A stretch of DNA of 20,918 nt, taken from the NCBI GenBank assembly GCA_902362435.1, contig CABIWW010000022.1, positions 1 to 20,918 on the forward strand, read 5' to 3'. The stretch is from Eubacteriaceae bacterium. GTDB lineage: Bacteria; Bacillota; Clostridia; Peptostreptococcales; Anaerovoracaceae. The notes beneath the pieces were generated by a model. The model was given only the letters and a program-made list of their open reading frames with translations. It had not been told where the DNA came from and ran no database searches. Positions 15,259 through 20,918 of the stretch are shown one piece after another. Within the stretch, counting starts at the first letter, position 1. Every line of letters begins with the position of its first letter. The translations under genes and the position numbers were made by a program.

Positions 15259-17105
15259 CGTTTTACTATCCGGGCGGCAGCCGTCCGGCACTGAACGATA
15301 TAAATCTTGAAATAGAAAGAGGAAGTTACGTGACGGTATGCGGCAGGAGCGGAAGCGGCAAGACTACGCTGCTGAGGCACCTGAAAAGCGTGCTGGCTCC
15401 TCATGGGAAAAAGACCGGCGATATACTTTTCGGCGGGAGACCGCTGGAGGAAGCCGGACTCAGGGAACAGTCGTCGATGATCGGCTATGTCATGCAGGAC
15501 CCCGACGATCAGGTGGTCACAGACAAGGTCTGGCACGAGCTGGCTTTCGGACTTGAAAGCCTCGGCATTGATCAGAAGACGATGCGCCTGCGCGTCGCGG
15601 AAATGGCAAGCTACTTCGGAATCCAGGGGTGGTTCCACAAGGATGTGGCGGAGCTTTCCGGCGGGCAGAAGCAGCTGCTGAACCTGGCGTCGATAATGGC
15701 GATGCAGCCGGAAGTGCTCATACTGGACGAGCCAACGAGCCAGCTGGATCCGATAGCGGCGTCGGACTTTCTGAACACAGTCAGGAAGATCAATCTGGAG
15801 CTCGGAACGACAGTGATTATCACGGAGCACAGGCTGGAGGACATACTGCACGCATCGGACATGGTGGTCGTTATGGAAAGCGGCAGGATAGCGGCATGCG
15901 GGGGTCCGAGGACTGTCGGACAGCAGCTGTATGAGAGCGGCAGTGAGATGTTTGCGGCGATGCCGGCTCCGATGCAGATATATTTCGGCGTGAGGAGCGA
16001 TTCCGCGAGAGACGGGGACGTGCCGTCTTCGGGCAGATCTTCCGGCGGATCTGCGGATGTCGATGGCAGCGAGTGCCCACTGACCGTAAGAGAAGGCAGG
16101 ACATGGCTGAGCCGTGAGTTCGAAGGCAGAGAGATAAAGTTCAGATCGCTGGCTGAAGCCGCAGGAAGTCAGGGCGCAGATGGACAGACAGCTGCAGCGC
16201 AGCGCAGGGGGTCTGGGCAGATAACTGCTGACTCGACCGGGCAGGTGCCTGCAGACGCGATCCGGGTAGGCTGTGAGAGCGTGCTTCCCCTTGAACATGA
16301 GTCTTCAAAGCCTGCGCTTGAAATAAAGGAAGCGTGGTTCAGATACGAAAAAAATGCACCTGACGTGCTGAGAGGACTTTCCATCGAAGTGCCGCGAAAC
16401 GAGCTATTTGCGATAGTAGGAGGCAATGGTACCGGCAAGTCCACGGCGCTGCGGACGATATGCGGCATATGCAGACCGTACAGAGGTAAAGTGCTGATAG
16501 ACGGAAAACGATTTGAAAAATACAGGAGCGGCGAGCTTTTCCACGGTAAACTGGCGATGCTCCCTCAGGATCCAAAGAGCCTGTTCGTCAGAAAGACGGT
16601 GAGAGAAGAGCTGGAAGAGATGCTGCCGGGCACCCCGTCCGCAGCAGACGCTCGCAGTGTAAAAGACTCCGCGATAGCCGGGATCGTGCAGCTTTGCGAT
16701 ATAGAAGACTTGATGGACAGCCATCCGTACGACCTGTCGGGCGGCGAGCAGCAGCGTACGGCACTGGCAAAGGTGCTGCTGACCGGGCCGGAGATACTGC
16801 TCCTGGACGAACCGACAAAAGGAATGGACAGCTTTTTCAAGATAAAATTCGCGGAGATACTCGCAGATCTCAAGAAACGCGGCGTGACGACAGTGATGGT
16901 ATCGCATGACGTGGAGTTCTGCGCCAGATATGCTGATACCGTGAGCATGATGTTCGACGGCAGCATCATCACGACAAATACACCGGACAGGTTTTTCTCG
17001 CAGAACAGCTTTTACACGACGGCAGCCAACAGAATGAGCCGTCACATATTCGACGACGCTATTACAGATGAGGATGTGATCAGATTATGTCAACTGAACA
17101 GATAA
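15231..17105 (+). CDS. ECF transporter ATPase, two ABC domains fused (EcfA-EcfA')
   Basis: 624 residues holding both ATPase domains of an ECF importer in one chain. The start ATG at 15231 follows GGAGGAG (15219-15225). Domain 1: Walker A GRSGSGKTT (residues 38-46), signature LSGGQKQ near 142, Walker B VLILDEPTSQLD near 162, and His in ITEHRLED near 198. Domain 2: Walker A GGNGTGKST near 398, signature LSGGEQQR near 502, Walker B ILLLDEPTKGMD near 523, and His in SHDVEF near 560. Both sites look catalytically complete. An unusually long Ser/Gly-rich linker, about residues 255-355, joins them. The gene overlaps the T gene before it and the S gene after it, so the products are made in fixed proportion. 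It energises uptake of the corrinoid or related substrate, as inferred from the operon. Confidence 0.93.
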   Translation: MAHFEIKDLTFYYPGGSRPALNDINLEIERGSYVTVCGRSGSGKTTLLRHLKSVLAPHGKKTGDILFGGRPLEEAGLREQSSMIGYVMQDPDDQVVTDKVWHELAFGLESLGIDQKTMRLRVAEMASYFGIQGWFHKDVAELSGGQKQLLNLASIMAMQPEVLILDEPTSQLDPIAASDFLNTVRKINLELGTTVIITEHRLEDILHASDMVVVMESGRIAACGGPRTVGQQLYESGSEMFAAMPAPMQIYFGVRSDSARDGDVPSSGRSSGGSADVDGSECPLTVREGRTWLSREFEGREIKFRSLAEAAGSQGADGQTAAAQRRGSGQITADSTGQVPADAIRVGCESVLPLEHESSKPALEIKEAWFRYEKNAPDVLRGLSIEVPRNELFAIVGGNGTGKSTALRTICGICRPYRGKVLIDGKRFEKYRSGELFHGKLAMLPQDPKSLFVRKTVREELEEMLPGTPSAADARSVKDSAIAGIVQLCDIEDLMDSHPYDLSGGEQQRTALAKVLLTGPEILLLDEPTKGMDSFFKIKFAEILADLKKRGVTTVMVSHDVEFCARYADTVSMMFDGSIITTNTPDRFFSQNSFYTTAANRMSRHIFDDAITDEDVIRLCQLNR

Positions 17106-17833
17106 ATAAAACGGGCAGCCGCAGCCGCGGAAAACTGGCGGCAGGACTGCTGGCGGTCTTCGTGCTGATACCGGCGGCCATGTTTGCAGCGCCGCACCTC
17201 GGCGGCAGAGGATACTACATAGCAGGAGTGCTGATCATAATTTTCTCGATGGTGCCGTTTTTCGCTCAGTTCGAAAGGCGCAGGCCGGAGGCGCGTGAGA
17301 TGGTGATGATCGCAGTGATGTGCGGCATCGCGGTCGCTTCCAGGGCGGCGTTCATCATGCTGCCTCAGGTCAAGCCCGTGATCGGCATAATAATCATCGC
17401 CGGCATGGCATTCGGACCGGGCGGCGGGTTCCTGACAGGTTCGCTGACTGCATTCGTCAGCAATTTTATTTTCGGACAGGGACTCTGGACTCCGTGGCAG
17501 ATGTTCGCATACGGTACCGCCGGATTCATCGCAGGTCTGCTTGCACGCAGAGGGATCATAACTGCGGAAAAGAAGCTGCCGGTCACGATATTCAGCGGGC
17601 TGGTGATAATGCTCGTGACAGGACCATTGCTCGATCTGTGCACGGTCTTCACGATGAGCAGCGCTGTTGACGCTTCATCGGTGCTGTCCGTCATGGCTGC
17701 GGGGATACCGTTCAACGCGGTACTGGCGGTATCGACTATGGCAACTGTGTTTATCCTGTGCAGGCCGATGCTGGAAAAGCTGGATCGTATAAAGAAAAAA
17801 TACGGGATCATGGAGGCGGGCGAAGCATCATGA
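17087..17833 (+). CDS. ECF transporter S component, probable corrinoid/cobalamin-related specificity
   Basis: 248 residues, almost entirely membrane. After a basic N-terminus there are about six to seven hydrophobic helices. The region around residues 105-155 reads MAFGPGGGFLTGSLTAFVSN and then GLWTPWQMFAYGTAGFIAGL, a pattern I associate with the general ECF S-component family (PF12822-like). S components bind the vitamin in the membrane and dock on the T protein. The start ATG at 17087 lies inside the end of the ATPase gene (19-base overlap) and has only a weak ribosome binding site, so translation is coupled. The stop overlaps the next start by 4 bases (ATGA). Substrate is inferred from the cobalamin riboswitch and DUF4430 proteins. 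CbrT, a known cobalamin S component of Firmicutes, is the obvious candidate relative, but I cannot confirm that from sequence alone. Confidence 0.85.
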   Translation: MSTEQINKTGSRSRGKLAAGLLAVFVLIPAAMFAAPHLGGRGYYIAGVLIIIFSMVPFFAQFERRRPEAREMVMIAVMCGIAVASRAAFIMLPQVKPVIGIIIIAGMAFGPGGGFLTGSLTAFVSNFIFGQGLWTPWQMFAYGTAGFIAGLLARRGIITAEKKLPVTIFSGLVIMLVTGPLLDLCTVFTMSSAVDASSVLSVMAAGIPFNAVLAVSTMATVFILCRPMLEKLDRIKKKYGIMEAGEAS

Positions 17834-18726
17834 GATTCGACAGCTGCCATCCGGTGATAAATCTCATATATTTTGCGGGCGCGATCGCATCGGCAGCGGT
17901 GTTCGATCACCCCGTTTTTGTCGCGATCGCATATGCGTCGGCATTCATGTATTCGGTGAAACTGAGGGGCGTCAGGGGTCTTGTGACGGATCTGTGCCTG
18001 ATACCGCTGATCTTCGGGTATACGTGGCTTTATTCGTATTACAATCATTTCGGAGTGACGTCCCTGGGAGAAAACCTCATAGGCAACCATATCACTCTTG
18101 AGGCGGTGGTGTACGGGCTGCAGACCGGAGTGTCGGCCGCAGCTGTGGTGATGCTGGTGTCATGCCTGTTTGTGATATTTTCAGCCGACAAGGTCGTTTA
18201 TCTTTTCGGGCGCATATCACCGAAGCTGTCGCTGTTTCTCTCGATAATCCTGAGGTGCCTGCCGAGACTTGCGAAACAGGCCGGCAGGGTGGATGGCGCT
18301 CAGGCCGGTGTAGGAAGAGGGCGCAGGCAGGGAGCATTGTGGAAACGCGCAGCGAACTGCGTGCGAATGGTTTCCGTGCTCATCACCTGGTTCATGGAGA
18401 GCATCGTGGAAAGCGCACAGTCCATGAAAAGCCGCGGCTACTCGCTGAAAGGCCGCACGGCGTTTTCCATATACAGATTCGACAACAGAGACAGGAGCTA
18501 TGTCGTGTTCACATTCCTGTGCGTCACGCTGACGATGATGGCTGTGATGCTGGATCAGACCCATATCTATTATGATCCCCGGCTGATAATGAACCGCATA
18601 ACTCCGGCATCGTATGTTTTCTATGCTGCATACGCATGCTTCATGCTGTCGCCGATGCTCCTGCAGCTGTATGGAGAGTGGCGTTTCAGCAGGCAGAGAC
18701 AATCTTGCAGTGCAAACACTAGATAA
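17830..18726 (+). CDS. ECF transporter T component (EcfT/CbiQ family), second copy
   Basis: 298 residues. The start ATG at 17830 overlaps the S gene stop as ATGA and is served by GGAGG (17812-17816). The reading frame is open further upstream to 17758 but that part is internal to the S gene. The opening MRFDSCHPVINLIYFAGAI parallels YSPVINFTFFIGAVVFG of the first T protein. The coupling motifs are IILRCLPRLAKQAGR and AQSMKSRGYSLKGRT (from about residue 195), followed by FSIYRFDNRDRS, matching FSVYRFELRDRI in copy 1. The two are clearly homologous but diverged. Both sit in one operon with one fused ATPase and one S gene, so the importer may use a heterodimer of T proteins or two alternative T proteins. 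It is the last gene of the operon; no strong terminator follows before the next promoter. Confidence 0.88.
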   Translation: MRFDSCHPVINLIYFAGAIASAAVFDHPVFVAIAYASAFMYSVKLRGVRGLVTDLCLIPLIFGYTWLYSYYNHFGVTSLGENLIGNHITLEAVVYGLQTGVSAAAVVMLVSCLFVIFSADKVVYLFGRISPKLSLFLSIILRCLPRLAKQAGRVDGAQAGVGRGRRQGALWKRAANCVRMVSVLITWFMESIVESAQSMKSRGYSLKGRTAFSIYRFDNRDRSYVVFTFLCVTLTMMAVMLDQTHIYYDPRLIMNRITPASYVFYAAYACFMLSPMLLQLYGEWRFSRQRQSCSANTR

Positions 18727-18750
18727 TTCAGAAAATTGCATTTAATCTTG

Positions 18751-18779
18751 TTGTAATACTCCCTTTACAATGCTATAAT
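18751..18779 (+). promoter_or_regulatory. Promoter of the EF-G-like gene (extended -10)
   Basis: -35 TTGTAA (18751-18756), a 17-base spacer and perfect TATAAT (18774-18779) preceded by TG at 18771-18772, giving an extended -10 TGCTATAAT. Transcription should start near 18786, leaving a leader of about 35 bases. Confidence 0.82.
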
Positions 18780-18819
18780 AAAGGTATCTTTATAAAACTA
18801 ATTAGGGAGGACTTATTTG

Positions 18820-20763
18820 ATGAAGGGCTATAAGAGCGAAAACATAAGAAACGTTGCACTTGTAGGACACGGCGGAAGCGGCAAGACTACATTCCTGGAA
18901 GCTGCGTTACTTGCAACAGGCGTTATCAGCAGACTTGGCAAAGTTGAAGATGGAAATACAGTTTCCGACTACGACAAAATGGAAATCGAAAAAGGTTATT
19001 CTATCAGTACTTCGATCGTACCTGTAGAGTACAATAACGTAAAGATCAATTTTGTCGACACTCCGGGATTCTTCGATTTTGTCGGTGAAGTAAATTCGGC
19101 ATTAAGAGCAGTAGAAGCAGCAGCGATCCTGGTAGATGCTTCAGCAGGCATTCAGGTTGGAACAGAAAAAGCCTGGAATTCATGTAAAGAATTCGGTATT
19201 CCAAAGTTCTTCTTGATCAATAAGACCGATAAGGATAATGTTGACGTTGATAAAGTCATAGCAGATCTCAAAGACAAATTCGGCACATCTGTAGTTACTC
19301 TTGACGACAAAGAGGCGATGACAGAAGCGATCGCAGAGACTGACGAAGTCCTGATGGAGAAATTCTTCTCTGGGGAAGAGTTCACTGATGATGAGTTCAA
19401 TCACGGACTTTCACACGGTATCGGATCCGGAGACATCGTGCCTGTTCTGGCATGCTCGTCGGTAAAGGGCGACGGAATAACAGATGTACTCGATGATTTC
19501 ATAAAGTTCGTACCGACACCTGCAGAGCACGAGGATTACGATGCGAAGAACGATGCGGACGAAGATATCAAGATCAAGGTCGATCCGGCAGGAAAGCCTG
19601 CTGCATTCGTGTTCAAGACGATAGCAGACCCGTTCCTCGGCAAGATCTCGCTGGCTAAGGTGATCTCGGGAACACTGAAATCAGGTCAGGAAATATACAA
19701 TGCAAGAGCACAGAAATCGGAAAAACTCGGTTCGATGTTCTTCATGAGAGGAAAGAACCAGGTGGAGGCACCGGTAGTTGAAGCCGGAGACATCGTGGCT
19801 ATCGCAAAACTGCAGTTCACGAAGACAGGCGATACTCTCTGCGAAAAGGCAAACATCGTGAAATTCCCGCCTGTGAAATTCCCTGCTCCTGCGCTTTACA
19901 TAGCAATAGAGCCTAAGGACAAGGGCGACGACGAAAAAGTCGGCACAGGTTTACATAAGCTTATGGAAGAAGATCCGTCATTCGTACTCGAAAGAAACGT
20001 TGAGACGCATCAGTCGCTTCTCGGCGGACAGGGCGAGATCCAGCTCAGCATAGTTACAGCCAAGCTCAAAGACAAGTTCGGCGTGGATGTGGTGACAGTG
20101 CCTCAGAAGATCGCGTACAGAGAAACCATCAAGGGCAATTCGGATGTACAGGGCAAGCACAAGAAGCAGTCCGGAGGCGCAGGCCAGTACGGTGACGTTC
20201 ACATCAGATTCTCACCTGCACAGGAAGAATTCGAGTTCTCGGAAGAACTGTTCGGCGGTTCGATCCCTAAGAACTACGTTCCTGCTGTAGAAAAGGGACT
20301 CAGAGAGTCTATGGAAAAGGGCCCTCTCGCAGGCTGCAAGGTAGTTAATATCAAGGCAGTGTTGTACGATGGTTCATACCATGATGTAGACTCGAACGAA
20401 ATGGCGTTCAAGATCGCTGCTTCGCTCGCGTTCAAGAAGGGTATCGCAGAGGCTAAGCCTTGTCTGCTCGAGCCTGTAATGAAGCTCGAGATCATCGTTC
20501 CTGACGATCACATGGGTGACGTTATGGGCGACATGAACAAGAGAAGAGGCAAGATCCTCGGCATGGAACCTGTTGCAGGAGGCGGACAGAAGCTGATCGC
20601 GGAAGCACCGCAGGCAGAGCTGTTCGACTATGCTATCGTGCTCAGATCGATGACTCAGGCAAGAGGAAGCTTCACTATGGCATTCGAAAGATATGAAGAA
20701 GTACCTGCTCAGATCGCACAGAAGATCATAGCAGATCACCAGGCTCAGCAGGAAAGCAAGTAG
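18820..20763 (+). CDS. Elongation factor G paralogue (EF-G-II type GTPase)
   Basis: 647 residues with the full EF-G domain order, though slightly shorter than the usual 680-700. The ATG at 18820 is preferred, 9 bases after AGGGAGG (18804-18810); a TTG one codon upstream is in frame but less likely. GTPase motifs: GHGGSGKT (residues 16-23), DTPG near 81, NKTD near 134. Switch I reads EKGYSISTSI where canonical EF-G has RGITI, the mark of the EF-G-II/EF-G-like group. Domain IV begins around KIAYRETIKGNSDVQGKHKK, and domain V has MKLEIIVPDDHMGDVMGDMN. Members of this group bind the ribosome and GTP, but their translocation role varies by species. It could be the cell's only EF-G or a second one. 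It has its own promoter and terminator and is independent of the B12 operon. Codon bias is less extreme than in tuf. Confidence 0.92.
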   Translation: MKGYKSENIRNVALVGHGGSGKTTFLEAALLATGVISRLGKVEDGNTVSDYDKMEIEKGYSISTSIVPVEYNNVKINFVDTPGFFDFVGEVNSALRAVEAAAILVDASAGIQVGTEKAWNSCKEFGIPKFFLINKTDKDNVDVDKVIADLKDKFGTSVVTLDDKEAMTEAIAETDEVLMEKFFSGEEFTDDEFNHGLSHGIGSGDIVPVLACSSVKGDGITDVLDDFIKFVPTPAEHEDYDAKNDADEDIKIKVDPAGKPAAFVFKTIADPFLGKISLAKVISGTLKSGQEIYNARAQKSEKLGSMFFMRGKNQVEAPVVEAGDIVAIAKLQFTKTGDTLCEKANIVKFPPVKFPAPALYIAIEPKDKGDDEKVGTGLHKLMEEDPSFVLERNVETHQSLLGGQGEIQLSIVTAKLKDKFGVDVVTVPQKIAYRETIKGNSDVQGKHKKQSGGAGQYGDVHIRFSPAQEEFEFSEELFGGSIPKNYVPAVEKGLRESMEKGPLAGCKVVNIKAVLYDGSYHDVDSNEMAFKIAASLAFKKGIAEAKPCLLEPVMKLEIIVPDDHMGDVMGDMNKRRGKILGMEPVAGGGQKLIAEAPQAELFDYAIVLRSMTQARGSFTMAFERYEEVPAQIAQKIIADHQAQQESK

Positions 20764-20799
20764 TTTTCTTAACATAACATATAACATAATCAAACCCTG

Positions 20800-20828
20800 A
20801 AGGCTGTCTCACAAGAGGCAGCCTTTCT
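20800..20828 (+). terminator. Intrinsic terminator of the EF-G-like gene
   Basis: 11-bp stem AAGGCTGTCTC (20800-20810) and GAGGCAGCCTT (20815-20825) with one G-T wobble, loop ACAA, then a short T run. It lies 36 bases after the stop codon. The putative group II intron begins only a few bases further on. Confidence 0.85.
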
Positions 20829-20832
20829 GCGC

Positions 20833-20918
20833 GTGTGCCAGGCATGGCATAAGTCTTACGGGTGAAAGTCCCGTCACGGGTATTTACCGCCAAGTGTAGC
20901 GAACCACAAGCCGAAGAC
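20833..20918 (+). mobile_element. Probable 5' end of a group II intron (cut by window edge)
   Basis: GTGTG at 20833-20837 fits the conserved GUGYG 5' end of bacterial group II introns. It is followed by CCAGGCATGGCA, the hairpin ACGGG/CCCGT around TGAAAGT, and GTGTAGCGAACCACAAGCCG. This sequence style is what I recall from domain I of bacterial introns. The position directly after an intrinsic terminator is also typical for group IIC introns. The reverse transcriptase gene and domains V-VI would lie beyond the window, so the call rests on the 5' end alone. Confidence 0.6.

Noticed and set aside
15129..16298. 389-codon minus-strand ORF opposite the ECF ATPase
   Set aside because: It faces a gene with complete Walker, signature and His motifs. 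The translation is Arg/His/Ser-rich with no recognisable domain.
16404..17045. 213-codon minus-strand ORF opposite the second ATPase domain
   Set aside because: Shadow of the ABC domain on the other strand, with no start signal or domain.
1..20918. CRISPR arrays, tRNA or rRNA genes, insertion sequences with terminal repeats
   Set aside because: I looked for regular spaced repeats, cloverleaf folds and transposase-like ORFs and saw none. The only mobile-element signal is the intron-like 3' edge.

Overview
The window looks like a chromosomal segment of an anaerobic Gram-positive bacterium of the class Clostridia. The reasons are the Firmicutes-type promoters and strong GGAGG ribosome binding sites, the riboswitch classes, the ECF vitamin transporter, the secreted GLUG/DUF4430 proteins and the A-ending codon preference (AGA, GTA, GGA) of the highly expressed genes. 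A family such as Anaerovoracaceae or a neighbour is a guess. Every gene I can support is on the + strand.

Layout. (1) 1-1413: the 3' nearly complete tuf (EF-Tu) gene, a GC-rich untranslated tail that can fold, and an intrinsic terminator. (2) 1647-2158: a small one-TM DUF3592-like protein, possibly coupled to a 36-residue ORF. (3) 2250-3409: a guanidine-I (ykkC) riboswitch with an unusually long internal arm and a terminator, controlling two adjacent SMR guanidine/multidrug exporter genes. (4) 3478-18726: a consensus promoter, a long cobalamin riboswitch and terminator, then an unbroken run of seven genes: a Cys-rich small-domain protein, a membrane-anchored FecR-DUF4430 protein, a 2838-residue surface protein, an ECF T protein, a fused double ECF ATPase, an ECF S component and a second ECF T protein. 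(5) 18751-20828: promoter, an EF-G paralogue of the EF-G-II type and its terminator. (6) 20833-20918: what looks like the 5' end of a group II intron, cut off by the window edge.

The most interesting part is region 4. The DUF4430 fold is the C-terminal (beta) domain of animal transcobalamin and intrinsic factor. The giant protein carries it next to an alpha/alpha-toroid domain like the N-terminal (alpha) domain of those carriers, so both halves of an intrinsic-factor-like B12 binder are present but in reversed order. They are held on a long multi-domain stalk anchored to the membrane. With a cobalamin riboswitch in front and a complete ECF importer behind, the simplest reading is a surface corrinoid capture-and-import system: the giant protein and the FecR-DUF4430 protein bind or hand over the corrinoid, and the S component with two T proteins and the fused ATPase moves it in. 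Ligand binding is inferred, not shown.
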